Shown piece by piece: positions 1-8,935 of a stretch of DNA of 64,000 bases. This DNA is from Anaerovorax odorimutans DSM 5092 (GTDB lineage Bacteria; Bacillota; Clostridia; Peptostreptococcales; Anaerovoracaceae), in contig NZ_AUFC01000017.1 of NCBI RefSeq assembly GCF_000426305.1, positions 16,207-80,206 on the forward strand, read 5' to 3'. Each line of letters opens with the position of its first letter. The first letter of the stretch is position 1. Made by a program: the position numbers and the translations under genes. Under the pieces are notes generated by a model, which was not told where the DNA came from, made no database searches, and saw only the letters and a program-made list of their open reading frames with translations.

Positions 1-1448
1 ACGTCACCTACATTTAGTGCATTCCAAATTTCCTCTACTTTTTTCTGTCTTTCTTCAGTTAAGTATGCTTTATGAGAAAATACAGCTTTATTTCTCTTCT
101 GGTCAACCCTAGTAACTCTTACTGGTAATGTTTTCCCAACAAATTCTTCAGCATTTTCAACAAATTTGTCAGATAGCTGTGATAATGGTATAAAACCGGA
201 AACTTCCTTATAAACAGCAATTACGCCGCCTTTAACCTCTTTAATTACTTTGGCATCAACAAATGATTTATCTTCAAGAGCAGTATTAATTTCTTCCCAA
301 TGTTCGTTTACTTCAAGCTTTTTCTTAGAAAGAAGTATATTTCCATCTCCATCATCAGTCTTTAATACTTTTGCTTGAACTTCGTCGCCTTCCTTAAATA
401 AATCAGTTAATTTTTGATCTCCCTCCAATGTCATCTCATCTCTTGGAATGATACCGTCTTTTTTGCAGCCAAGGTTAACTACAACCTCTCTGTCAGAAAC
501 TTGTATAACTTCACCTGTTATAATTTCTCCGCTGCGTGGCAATCTTAAGGACTTCTCAATTTCATCCATTAATTCATGCATTAAATTTTTTTCGTTGTTT
601 TCAGTGTTAACTTCACTCATGGTAGCAATAACCTCCTTAATTATACGTTCAGGTGTAGATGCACCTGCCGCAACTCCTATTCTATTACATTTTTCGACTT
701 CTTTCAATGGTAAATCTTCCTTATTTTCAACAAAATACGTTTTTCCGCAATATTTTTTTGAAATAGAATATAATTTCTTACTATTAGAGCTATGATTGCC
801 ACCAATAATTATCATAATATCCGATTTTTTAGCAATTTCCATGCAACTTTTTTGACGTTCTGTAGTAGCATTACATATAGTATTATATACTTTTACCATT
901 TCTTTATTTTTTTCAAAGTAATTAACAATTTCATCAAAACATTCTTTCGTTATAGTAGTTTGTGCCACTATACAAAGATTATCCTCATTAACTTCCATAG
1001 CTTCTTTTAATGATTCTACAATATAAGCTTTATTATCACACCAACCATTGATTCCAACTACTTCAGGGTGTTCTTTATTTCCAATAACTACTACATTTTG
1101 TCCTTGATTTTTAGCTTCATGAACAAGTTCATGTATCCTTCTTACAAAAGGACAAGTAGCATCTATAACTTCTAATCCCATATCCTCAGAAATTTCATAA
1201 AATTTTTTAGGTTCTCCATGGGATCTTACAATAACCAAATCGCCTTTTTCTGCTTCATGCGGTTTAGATATAATTCCAACTCCTTTTTCAAGAAGCTCAT
1301 CAGTTACTGCTTTATTATGAATTAAAGGCCCACATGTATAAATTCTTCTTTCTGTGCCTTGATACTTTTTAATTATGCTTTCCGTTTTTTTTATGGCTTC
1401 TCTAACACCAAAACAAAATCCCGAATGTTTCGCTAACTTAATCTCCAT
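1..1448 (-). CDS. ispH-rpsA: IspH-ribosomal protein S1 fusion, 3' end cut by window
   Basis: The reading frame is open from an ATG at 1448 to the left edge, about 482 codons, with the C-terminus missing. Residues 1 to about 280 are 4-hydroxy-3-methylbut-2-enyl diphosphate reductase (IspH/LytB), the last step of the MEP isoprenoid pathway. Its three [4Fe-4S] cysteines lie in GFCFGV (Cys12), DATCPFV and ICNATTERQ. After a short linker come S1 (OB-fold RNA-binding) repeats: one begins at GEIITGEVIQVSDREVVV, a second around VDAKVIKEVKGG, and a third is cut at the edge. IspH-S1 fusions are known in Clostridia and Fusobacteria, so this is a normal family architecture. It starts 3 bp after the rarA stop. 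I infer both activities; the number of S1 repeats cannot be seen here. Confidence 0.93.
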   Translation of the reverse strand, partial: MEIKLAKHSGFCFGVREAIKKTESIIKKYQGTERRIYTCGPLIHNKAVTDELLEKGVGIISKPHEAEKGDLVIVRSHGEPKKFYEISEDMGLEVIDATCPFVRRIHELVHEAKNQGQNVVVIGNKEHPEVVGINGWCDNKAYIVESLKEAMEVNEDNLCIVAQTTITKECFDEIVNYFEKNKEMVKVYNTICNATTERQKSCMEIAKKSDIMIIIGGNHSSNSKKLYSISKKYCGKTYFVENKEDLPLKEVEKCNRIGVAAGASTPERIIKEVIATMSEVNTENNEKNLMHELMDEIEKSLRLPRSGEIITGEVIQVSDREVVVNLGCKKDGIIPRDEMTLEGDQKLTDLFKEGDEVQAKVLKTDDGDGNILLSKKKLEVNEHWEEINTALEDKSFVDAKVIKEVKGGVIAVYKEVSGFIPLSQLSDKFVENAEEFVGKTLPVRVTRVDQKRNKAVFSHKAYLTEERQKKVEEIWNALNVGD

Positions 1449-1451
1449 CGT

Positions 1452-2720
1452 TTACCTATTAAGGCTGTCTAAAAACCTTTTAAAAGCTCCTTCCTTTCCA
1501 TTTTCTGTTGGTTCATAATATTTAACCTTTTCCTTATATAAATTATCAGGTAAATATTGCTGCTTTACATATCCTCCAAATGAATGAGGATATTTATAAT
1601 CTATACCTATTCCACGTTTTTGGGCACCGGAATAATGTGAATCTTTTAAATGCTGCGGTATATCATCAATATTTTTTTTATGCAAATCCGATACAGCTTT
1701 TTCAAGTGCTACATATGACGCATTGGATTTTGGACATGAAGATAGTAATATAACTGCTTGTGCAAGGTTAATTCTTGCTTCGGGAAGGCCAACAATCATA
1801 GCAGCTTGTACACAGCTTGTTACTACAGTAACGGCATTAGGATAAGCCATTCCCACATCTTCACTGGCCATAACTAATAATCTCCTGCCAATTGTTTGAA
1901 CATCCGCACCTCCATCTATTAATCTTGCTAAATAATGAATAGATGCATCAGGATCACTACCTCGTACAGATTTTTGCAATGCAGATAGTAAATTATACTT
2001 ATCTTCACCTCTATCATAAAATGTAGTTTGTCGCTGCATGGCTTCTCCTACGATAGATTTATCAATTTTAACTTCACTTTTAATATTTTCTCCGATAAAT
2101 CCCAACGTATCCAATGCTATTCTTGCATCTCCGCTGCTCATATCTGCAAGAATTTTAATTGCTTCCTCATCCCATTTCAGTTTACGCTTCCCTAAGCCTT
2201 TTTCATCATCCGAAAGAGCATGTATTAAGAGGTTATATATACTGTCTTTATCTAGTTTTTTAAATTCTAAGATTGTCCCAACTCTGCTCAATATTGCATT
2301 ATTTACAGCAAAATATGGATTTTCAGTGGTACTCCCAATAAATTTAATAACTCCTTCTTCCAATGCTTTTAAAAGGGAATCTTGCTGTAACTTATTCCAT
2401 CTATGAAATTCGTCTACATAAAGATATGTAGTTTCTTTTTGAAGGCCAAAAAATTTTAATTTCGTTTTATCAATGATCTCTTTTAATTCCTTTATCCCTG
2501 TTGTGGTTGCATTTAACTCATAGAAGTCTGCATCCATTTCTTTTGCAATTATTCTTGCAAGAGTTGTTTTTCCTGTACCCGATGGTCCAAAAAAAATTGC
2601 AGAATCAAAGGTTTTATTTTTAATTGCATTATAAAATAGGGAATCTTTATACATAAAGTGTCTTTGTCCTACAAAATCATCTAAAGATTCCGGTCTCATT
2701 CTTGTAGATAAAGGTATCAT
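1452..2720 (-). CDS. rarA: Replication-associated recombination protein A (RarA/MgsA AAA+ ATPase)
   Basis: This 422-residue AAA+ ATPase belongs to the RarA/MgsA/WRNIP1 family, which acts at stalled replication forks. Walker A is GPSGTGKT at residues 45-52 and Walker B is VDEFHR at about 102-107. The C-terminal half carries the family's conserved SDVGMAYP-like stretch (here EDVGMAYPNAV) and a YKYPHSFGGYV motif near the end. The frame also opens at a TTG at 2735, but the ATG at 2720 has an AAAGGAAA ribosome site at proper spacing and begins with the usual MIPLSTRMRP. The gene sits between a SPOR-domain gene and ispH-rpsA with only a few bases on the downstream side, so cotranscription is likely. 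Confidence 0.92.
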   Translation of the reverse strand: MIPLSTRMRPESLDDFVGQRHFMYKDSLFYNAIKNKTFDSAIFFGPSGTGKTTLARIIAKEMDADFYELNATTTGIKELKEIIDKTKLKFFGLQKETTYLYVDEFHRWNKLQQDSLLKALEEGVIKFIGSTTENPYFAVNNAILSRVGTILEFKKLDKDSIYNLLIHALSDDEKGLGKRKLKWDEEAIKILADMSSGDARIALDTLGFIGENIKSEVKIDKSIVGEAMQRQTTFYDRGEDKYNLLSALQKSVRGSDPDASIHYLARLIDGGADVQTIGRRLLVMASEDVGMAYPNAVTVVTSCVQAAMIVGLPEARINLAQAVILLSSCPKSNASYVALEKAVSDLHKKNIDDIPQHLKDSHYSGAQKRGIGIDYKYPHSFGGYVKQQYLPDNLYKEKVKYYEPTENGKEGAFKRFLDSLNR

Positions 2721-2741
2721 TATATTTCCTTTCAATTATTT

Positions 2742-3371
2742 TTAAATAATAGTTTTCATATCTATAATAAAGACATCTATAGCACTATTTGATACAATAT
2801 TAGCGGCTTCTTTTGCTTTATCCTTACTATCATATGTATTTCCTAATACGCGGTAGCTTCCACCGCTCTCAAATACATATGCATTAATTCCTTGCGAAGT
2901 AAGTTCTTTAACTCTATTGCTTGCCCCTTCTTTTGACTCAAAATTACCAAATTGCAAAGAATATGCACCATCACTGCTTGTATTGTCTTTAGTATCATTT
3001 TCTTTATTACTTGTTTCAGTACTTTCTTTATCTTTTTCAGTACTATCTTTACTTGCTGTTGCTTTATCATCTGTTGTTTTTTCATTGGAATCATCGTTAG
3101 ATTTGTCTAAATCCTTTACTTCTTGCTTGTCAATAATAACACTTGGTAAACTGGTTATAGTATTTATTCCTGAATCAGTAGTATTATCAGATTCCTTTGT
3201 AACTTCATTATCAGATTCGACTTTTTGACCATTTAAGAAATAAGGATATATTATATATTTTGTTCCTGCATATCCTGTTACCACAGCAAATATTATAATT
3301 ATAATAAGTATTGAAAAATTAGTTTGATTCCTTCTGTAGCCTCTGGCATAACGCCTGTTATTTCTTCTCAT
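2742..3371 (-). CDS. Membrane-anchored SPOR-domain protein
   Basis: This 209-residue protein has an Arg/Asn-rich cytoplasmic N-terminus (residues 1-16), one transmembrane segment (about 20-40, ILIIIIIFAVVTGY) and a long low-complexity Asp/Glu/Lys/Ser/Thr linker (about 55-130). It ends in a SPOR-like domain of about 70 residues (YSLQFGNFESKEGASNRVK onward, ending VFIIDM). SPOR domains bind septal peptidoglycan lacking stem peptides, so a wall or division-site role is inferred. A GAGGGG ribosome site precedes the ATG. It lies directly upstream of rarA, probably in the same transcript. The exact role is unknown. Confidence 0.8.
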   Translation of the reverse strand: MRRNNRRYARGYRRNQTNFSILIIIIIFAVVTGYAGTKYIIYPYFLNGQKVESDNEVTKESDNTTDSGINTITSLPSVIIDKQEVKDLDKSNDDSNEKTTDDKATASKDSTEKDKESTETSNKENDTKDNTSSDGAYSLQFGNFESKEGASNRVKELTSQGINAYVFESGGSYRVLGNTYDSKDKAKEAANIVSNSAIDVFIIDMKTII

Positions 3372-3452
3372 TTTTATCCCCTCTTTTCATAGCATTTTTA
3401 ATCTATCAAAGTATCTCATATAGCTATGTTTATTCAGAGAAGATCAAATTTA

Positions 3453-3962
3453 TTACCAGCTCTTAGGTTTTCTTCTTAAATAAAATCCTATCCCCATTGT
3501 AAATAAATAATCGTAAAACAAGAAAATAATCTGAGCACCGCCTATAATTAGCGGCCTAGAAAAGTCAGGTATTTTTATATTACCAAGAAATGCCTCTTTG
3601 AAAAAAAATATTCCTGAAGCAAGTATTATATTAAAAAATAAAAGTTTTAATATGATTTCTATAGGCTGTTTTTTCAATTTTTCAATATAATATTTTATAA
3701 TACCATATAATCCAAAAAACATTACAAATGGCAATAATCCCACTTTATTAGGTATTAGAAGTATAGAAAGAATTGCTGAAGCCAAATAAAATATCCACCC
3801 TGCTTTTATTCCTGATTCTAAAATTATAAAAGCGGTATAAAAAGAAGCAATCGCATATAAAGTAAGCTCTATACCCGGCATAAATGTAGCCAAAAACAAA
3901 GTAATCATAGAAAGAGCAATCATAACTCCCCCCATAGCTACTCCTTTCGTAGATTCTTTCAT
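3453..3962 (-). CDS. Polytopic membrane protein, function unknown
   Basis: This 169-residue protein has about five hydrophobic segments: residues 8-28, 32-50, 55-70, 72-90 and 105-125, with a last one near 140-160. It has no catalytic motif I recognise. The size and the N-terminal MGGVMIALSMITLFLA resemble substrate-binding S components of ECF transporters or YybS-like proteins, but the match is not strong enough to name it. A GGAG site stands about 11 bases ahead of the ATG. Its neighbours (SPOR protein downstream, J-domain protein upstream) do not settle its role. Confidence 0.6.
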   Translation of the reverse strand: MKESTKGVAMGGVMIALSMITLFLATFMPGIELTLYAIASFYTAFIILESGIKAGWIFYLASAILSILLIPNKVGLLPFVMFFGLYGIIKYYIEKLKKQPIEIILKLLFFNIILASGIFFFKEAFLGNIKIPDFSRPLIIGGAQIIFLFYDYLFTMGIGFYLRRKPKSW

Positions 3963-4002
3963 ATTATCTCATACTCCTTGCATCAAAATGAAAATTTATA
4001 TA

Positions 4003-4584
4003 TTATATGCAGTCACAACAAAGATCAGCACAGCAATAACACTGCAATGCTTGGCAAAACGGATCTGAACCTGCTCCGTTATATCCTCTGCCATATGCCG
4101 TTGTTCTGTAGCCGCCAGCTGCTCCCATGATACTATTCATGGCGTTTTTATATTCCATATTGGAAGGATCCATAGATATTGCTGTCTGTACATTACTTAG
4201 AGCATTATCATACCAACCCTTTTTCAAGGAAATCATACCATTTAAGAAAAACCACTCTGCATTTTTATCACGCATCTTATTGAGCATAGACTCTGCCAAT
4301 GGAAGATTTCCTCTGTCGATATTTTTTCTTATTTCCATAAATTGAGGATTCATTCCCGTTTGGTTACTACTTGTTGAGTATGAACTGCCCCCAGATCCAT
4401 TGTTCTTCATCAAATAATCATATGCTTCATTTATTTCCTGCAGCTTTTCTTCCGCCAATTCATAGAGAGGATTATCCTGGAATTTATCTGGATGATATTT
4501 CTTTACCTGCTCTCTGTAAGCTGCTTTTATTTCTTCTTTGCTAGCTCCTTCTTTTACACCTAATATTTCATATGGATTTTGCAT
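4003..4584 (-). CDS. J-domain protein with TPR-like middle and cysteine-rich tail
   Basis: This 193-residue protein starts with a J-domain (residues 1-65) with the HPD signature in YHPDKFQDN, so it should stimulate a DnaK ATPase. It lacks the Gly/Phe and zinc-finger regions of true DnaJ, which is encoded separately at 37879-39033. Residues 90-150 look like one or two tetratricopeptide-type helical hairpins ([20 protein letters not shown]). The last 16 residues hold seven cysteines ([17 protein letters not shown]), suggesting metal binding or lipidation. It starts 2 bp after the DUF5685 stop, so the two are translationally linked. The client is unknown. Confidence 0.85.
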   Translation of the reverse strand: MQNPYEILGVKEGASKEEIKAAYREQVKKYHPDKFQDNPLYELAEEKLQEINEAYDYLMKNNGSGGSSYSTSSNQTGMNPQFMEIRKNIDRGNLPLAESMLNKMRDKNAEWFFLNGMISLKKGWYDNALSNVQTAISMDPSNMEYKNAMNSIMGAAGGYRTTAYGRGYNGAGSDPFCQALQCYCCADLCCDCI

Positions 4585-4586
4585 TG

Positions 4587-5495
4587 TTACTCTCCTTTTT
4601 CATCTGTACTTTTATTTATCCCCAATACTTCTTCTGTTTTCCTATGAAGTCCAAAATATATTATATTTTCAATAAGTCCTTTATTTTTTTTTATATTTAA
4701 GTTTTCATATGCTTTAGCAACCTCTGCTAAATAGCACATTAAATTAAACTCTACTCTATTTGCAATTCTTGCTTTAAATTCTTCTATAGTTTCTTTACTT
4801 TTGTAATCATATTTAAACTGATTAATTAGTGGATTATATACTTTATTTTTAGCATTATCTTCAATATCATCAAATGCATCAATAAGATAAATCCATTTTC
4901 CAAGATGATACCCCATTTTTCTAAATGCCAATCTTACATTTTCATCATTTTCTTTATCTTCTGCAAATATACTTTCTCCATCAAAGACTTCTTCCATTAG
5001 CTTTGCAAAAGGTTCTGCAGCTGGATCAATGTTATCACAGTTATCTTTTTCCAAAATTGAAAGTTCTGTTAAACGTTCTTTTGTAATATTGCATTTTTCA
5101 CTTCTATTTTTTAATATTTTTTTAAAACTGCTTTTCATAAGAACACTGCCAAGAGCTGCAGTAATTTTCTTTTCATCTTTAAAATCATCTTTTAATTTAA
5201 AATAAGCTAGAATTAACATTAAATCAGCAGCATAGTCTATAGCCTTATTATCATAAACTATATTTCTTTTTTTCAAAGGATTAACTATACACCTTTCAGT
5301 ACGTATAGTTTCTGCATCAGAATTAATACCGCCTAAAATCAAAGCTAAGAGAACAGAATCATAACTTAACGTAAATCTAGGAATCTGCCCGTATCTTTTC
5401 CCAATAGATTTACAAATCCCGCAATAGTAACCGCTGTACATTTCATACTCTCTTACTTTCAGTTCTGGTTTTTCCGGTAAAATATATCCTAACAT
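4587..5495 (-). CDS. DUF5685 family protein
   Basis: This 302-residue protein is recognised by its N-terminus [14 protein letters not shown] and the following [14 protein letters not shown], which contains a CxxC-type pair and is typical of DUF5685. The body is helical and acidic ([16 protein letters not shown]), reminiscent of all-alpha folds with Asp-rich motifs, though no enzyme activity is established. It is followed 2 bp later by a J-domain gene, a pairing that suggests a chaperone-assisted or metal-handling module. A GAAAGGATAAG ribosome site precedes the ATG, and an intrinsic terminator lies only about 20 bases upstream of the start, so expression may depend on readthrough. Confidence 0.75.
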   Translation of the reverse strand: MLGYILPEKPELKVREYEMYSGYYCGICKSIGKRYGQIPRFTLSYDSVLLALILGGINSDAETIRTERCIVNPLKKRNIVYDNKAIDYAADLMLILAYFKLKDDFKDEKKITAALGSVLMKSSFKKILKNRSEKCNITKERLTELSILEKDNCDNIDPAAEPFAKLMEEVFDGESIFAEDKENDENVRLAFRKMGYHLGKWIYLIDAFDDIEDNAKNKVYNPLINQFKYDYKSKETIEEFKARIANRVEFNLMCYLAEVAKAYENLNIKKNKGLIENIIYFGLHRKTEEVLGINKSTDEKGE

Positions 5496-5512
5496 CTTAT
5501 CCTTTCAGTATT

Positions 5513-5541
5513 AAAAAAATAGGACAGGTTCACCCGTCCTT
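5513..5541 (-). terminator. Intrinsic terminator just upstream of the DUF5685 gene
   Basis: On the minus strand an AGGACGGGT/ACCTGTCCT stem with a two-base loop is followed by ATTTTTTT. It lies between the permease terminator and the DUF5685 start, so it either ends a short leader transcript or acts as an attenuator for the gene 18 bases further on. Confidence 0.7.
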
Positions 5542-5696
5542 ATCGTGACATACATAAAAAATCATTCCCATTCTTAGTCACAATATCCGAATGTTCATAA
5601 ATTAAAGCTGTAATTTTACAATTATCTTTTAATATTACAGTAATTTTATCATTAATAACTTATATTATACTTTAAAAACTTTCTAAATAAAAGAAA
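5542..5696 (-). other. Short leader or gene-remnant region ahead of DUF5685
   Basis: This is AT-rich sequence between two terminators. On the minus strand a TATAAT-like box lies near 5660. A stop-to-stop frame of about 39 codons ends with TAA at 5540-5542, directly against the terminator; its C-terminal part reads DIVTKNGNDFLCMSR. It has no ATG, GTG or TTG start with a ribosome site, so I regard it as a leader or a decayed gene end rather than a gene. Confidence 0.3.
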
Positions 5697-5727
5697 AAAA
5701 TACACCTATGCAAGATGTATTTTTTTC
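5697..5727 (-). terminator. Terminator of the dehydrogenase-permease operon
   Basis: AAAAAAATACA and TGTATTTTTTT flank a short loop just past the permease stop codon, giving a stem with a U-run on the minus strand. The A-run makes it potentially bidirectional. Confidence 0.75.
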
Positions 5728-5740
5728 TTTTACTTTAATT

Positions 5741-7369
5741 TTATTTTTCTGGTTCAACCTTTTTGCCTATTATATATAGAATTATTCCTATTGAAAATAC
5801 AATTAATCCTCCAATTAAAAGACTATCTATCATCTGTTGGAAATTACTAAAAAGACCGCTTTCATACTCCTCTAAATAATATTCTTCACCCCAGTCTCCT
5901 TCATACCAAATTAAGAAGAAATGCCCTACTACTGCAAATATTCCTGCAATCATACAATACAATGAAATTCTTAAAGTATCTCCAACTGCTAATTTTGTTT
6001 TTAAATTAACAGGATAAAGAATAGGATCATTTTTGTAAAGGCCACCAAATTTTATTTTAAAAAGAATATAGAATATTGGTCCTGTGGAAGTTGCAAGCAA
6101 ACCAATCAAAAAATAATCAGTTCCATTAATTAGTAAAGCTATAACAGATATTACAACCGGAAGTCCTGCAAATAAATATAAGCCTGTTTTTCCCCACGGT
6201 ATAATAAAGCAGCCTTCTCTTTCACTTATTGGTATGGTTTTTCTGAGTTTGATCACTGCAAGAGGCATAATAATATATAATGCAAGCATAAAAACTACTT
6301 CAGTCATAACAAGAGTAGTAAAATCATATTGTGCAAGAAACATAGTAACAATAGACAAAGATAAAATACCTACATATGGAACGCCTCTTCCCTTACTGAC
6401 CTTTACTAAAAATTCAGGGCAAAGATTGTCATCAGCTAAAACAAAAAAACCTCTTGATCCGGATGCTAAATAAGTGTTAAATATTGCACACTGAGAAATT
6501 ATAGCTACAAATAAGAATACATATCCCCAAACATGACCTAAATTTTCTGTTAAAACAGCAGCATAACCTACGGCACCGTCTGTAGACCAATTTTCCCATT
6601 GTCCAATTGAAGCAATACCCCCCATTGTTGGAAGAACATATGTAAGTGCAATAAGGGGCATTGCAATTATTAAACCTTTTGGAATCACTTGAGGATTCTT
6701 TACTTCACCAGCCATATTTGAAATACATTCATAACCACAATACATCCAAATACAAATTCCTATACAACCACCTATACTTTCAAGCAATGTCATATCTTCA
6801 GGTATAAAAGGAATTGCTGGATTATAATTCCAATTCATAAACCCTACCAATGCAACCGCTGCAAATGCCAATATAATTAAAATTGATAATATAGTACTGA
6901 CTTTACCAACTTCTCTAATCCCCATTAAATTTATTATTGTGAAAATAGCTATCATAATTATTTTCAGCAAAAATGCCGTTGCCTCAGACATTGGAACAAA
7001 TTGACTTGTGTAACCTACTACCAACGCAACATAAACGCCATTTGTAATATATGTTGAAATTGTTGCCCACCATCCTGCTTGAAAGCCCCAAAATTCTCCA
7101 AAAGCTTCTCTTACCCAAACATAAACACCGCCTTCAGAGGGAAGTATAGATCCCATTTCAGCTACAAGATTACTAATAGGTAATGCCCAAATAATCGGGA
7201 AAATTATCAGCATTACTAATGTTAAGCCAGGGCCGCTTGCCGGTATCATTTCTTCTATGCCAAAAGCTCCTGCTGCTACTAAGCAATAAATCATGAAAAC
7301 TATACCTGATACTTTCATATCATATTTTTTCAGACCTGCTACACCATGTGTCTGATTTAAATCAGCCAT
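5741..7369 (-). CDS. APC-family amino acid/polyamine permease
   Basis: This 542-residue integral membrane protein has about 12 to 14 hydrophobic segments. It shows APC-superfamily hallmarks: the first helix with GIVFMIYCLVAAGAFGIEEM and the GGVYVWVREAFGEFWGFQAG stretch at the end of helix 2, which resembles LAT and plant-type polyamine transporters. It should import (or exchange) an amino acid or polyamine across the cytoplasmic membrane; the substrate cannot be read from sequence. The frame opens at a TTG (7402), but the ATG at 7369 has an AGAGAGGT site six bases upstream. It is second in an operon with the saccharopine-dehydrogenase-like gene, downstream of the riboswitch leader, which argues for an amino-acid-linked substrate. 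Confidence 0.88.
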   Translation of the reverse strand: MADLNQTHGVAGLKKYDMKVSGIVFMIYCLVAAGAFGIEEMIPASGPGLTLVMLIIFPIIWALPISNLVAEMGSILPSEGGVYVWVREAFGEFWGFQAGWWATISTYITNGVYVALVVGYTSQFVPMSEATAFLLKIIMIAIFTIINLMGIREVGKVSTILSILIILAFAAVALVGFMNWNYNPAIPFIPEDMTLLESIGGCIGICIWMYCGYECISNMAGEVKNPQVIPKGLIIAMPLIALTYVLPTMGGIASIGQWENWSTDGAVGYAAVLTENLGHVWGYVFLFVAIISQCAIFNTYLASGSRGFFVLADDNLCPEFLVKVSKGRGVPYVGILSLSIVTMFLAQYDFTTLVMTEVVFMLALYIIMPLAVIKLRKTIPISEREGCFIIPWGKTGLYLFAGLPVVISVIALLINGTDYFLIGLLATSTGPIFYILFKIKFGGLYKNDPILYPVNLKTKLAVGDTLRISLYCMIAGIFAVVGHFFLIWYEGDWGEEYYLEEYESGLFSNFQQMIDSLLIGGLIVFSIGIILYIIGKKVEPEK

Positions 7370-7455
7370 ATTAGTACCTCTCTTTCTCACAGTACAGAGC
7401 AAATATATTTTAATTAAAAATATACAAATGTACTTTTAAAATATTCATTATGAAA

Positions 7456-8805
7456 TTATTCATTAGCCATTTTCCTAGCTACTGCCTTATTAATCTTTTC
7501 TGCCTCCTTAAAAATTTGTGACATAATATATTTGTCATTAATAGACTTATATTCAGAATCCATTTCTACAATACCGTATTCAAAGCCTGCTTCATCCATT
7601 ATTTTCAAATATGGAATCGGGTCAAAATGTTCAGGGCCAAATACGCCTTTGTCATTCCAAACTCCCGTTCCTATTAATTCAATGCCAACTGCTGCGCCAA
7701 AACCTGTTTGTGCAACTACAGCCTGCATTTGCCATTTTTTCATTGATTCTTGATTATCAAAAGGTTGATATAAAAATACTTCTCTCTTCATTCCATCCTT
7801 TATTCCAATACAATGAATACCAACACACATCTTCCCTATCATTTCATCTCCTAAATCTTTAGGCTGAGGTGCTGCTGCTGCAACCACATCACGCGGTATT
7901 ACCATTTGTCCATCCACTTCTATTGGTTTTAAGCTTCTTAAACCTAAAGCATTAATCACTTTTAATGCTTTTACAAGATTTTCATCTAAAGCGATTTTAA
8001 ATGTAGCTTTTTCAAGCCCATATTTTTCAAGATACCTAGGCATAAGAACAGTTTCTTCATGTTCAACTTTTACTAATGTATTTTGGCCTACACCTGCAGG
8101 CATTTCAAAGGTTTCTTCTCCTGCAAATGGTTTATCGATTATAAATCCATCTTTTTTACTCCATTCAACATTAGGATTTACGCACTCATCAAGTACTGTC
8201 CATACATTAAATCCAAAAGTAATATCATCTTTGCCTGCACTTGGAATAGTAAGATTTCCTCCGTCTTTTACATGTATTTCTTTTAATTCATCAAATAAAT
8301 ACTCTGCTGCAAATTTTGCAAAAACGTCTACAACTCCAGGATCAATGCCTAAACATATACATGCCATGTTATTATTTCTAGCCCAATCATCATGTCTGTC
8401 AAAATTATATTTTGCCATTGGTTCTAAATAACTCTTATCAAATCCTAATCCATATTTAGGATTTTCCATTGGAACTGACCAAGTACCCATACATGCATAT
8501 TTAACATTTGCTTCATATGCTGCATCAAAGATATTATTGCAAACAAAAGGTGCTGCAGCATCCATAACAAAGTCGCAATTATGTTTTTTAATTAAATCCA
8601 CTATGCTTTGTGTCTCTTTTGCATCTATATGCTCTGCAATATAGATACTACTTCCTCCTAAATGCTCAACTACTTCTTTAGCTCTTTCTAAACTATAGTC
8701 TGATATAACTACTAATTCCAACCAGTCAGCATTAGGGTCACGAGTTTGTAATATTTTTAAAATAGATTCTCCTACTGCTCCTGCTCCAACTAATAACATT
8801 CTCAT
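7456..8805 (-). CDS. Saccharopine dehydrogenase family oxidoreductase
   Basis: This 449-residue protein has an N-terminal Rossmann fold with the dinucleotide-binding motif LLVGAGAVGES at residues 4-14, followed by the saccharopine-dehydrogenase family catalytic/dimerisation region (CLGIDPGVVDVFAKFA). Relatives include saccharopine, carboxynorspermidine and lysine-6 dehydrogenases, which form or cleave an imine link between an amino acid and a keto acid or aldehyde using NAD(P). The exact substrate is not evident. The start at 8805 is chosen because GGGAGGT lies nine bases upstream; the longer ATG at 8820 overlaps that site. It is the first gene behind a glycine-type riboswitch and is followed by an APC permease. 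Confidence 0.8.
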   Translation of the reverse strand: MRMLLVGAGAVGESILKILQTRDPNADWLELVVISDYSLERAKEVVEHLGGSSIYIAEHIDAKETQSIVDLIKKHNCDFVMDAAAPFVCNNIFDAAYEANVKYACMGTWSVPMENPKYGLGFDKSYLEPMAKYNFDRHDDWARNNNMACICLGIDPGVVDVFAKFAAEYLFDELKEIHVKDGGNLTIPSAGKDDITFGFNVWTVLDECVNPNVEWSKKDGFIIDKPFAGEETFEMPAGVGQNTLVKVEHEETVLMPRYLEKYGLEKATFKIALDENLVKALKVINALGLRSLKPIEVDGQMVIPRDVVAAAAPQPKDLGDEMIGKMCVGIHCIGIKDGMKREVFLYQPFDNQESMKKWQMQAVVAQTGFGAAVGIELIGTGVWNDKGVFGPEHFDPIPYLKIMDEAGFEYGIVEMDSEYKSINDKYIMSQIFKEAEKINKAVARKMANE

Positions 8806-8896
8806 AATTTTACCTCCCATTTAATATTCAAAACTGACTTAAATGGCTAAATATCATACATTGTTATTAGCATACAATATCCAAACTAGAAACAAT

Positions 8897-8935
8897 AAAA
8901 AAAGAATATACGTATGCTTATAGCAACATATATTC
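8897..8935 (-). terminator. Expression-platform terminator of the riboswitch
   Basis: The minus strand reads GAATATATGTTGCT, loop, then AGCATACGTATATTC and TTTTTTT. The 5' arm of this stem overlaps the sequence (GGAATATAT) that can pair with the start of the leader (AAATATTTC at about 9109-9117). Forming the closing helix would therefore prevent termination. Confidence 0.85.

Noticed and set aside
2917..3228. 103-codon plus-strand frame
   Set aside because: It is a shadow of the low-complexity linker of the SPOR-domain gene.
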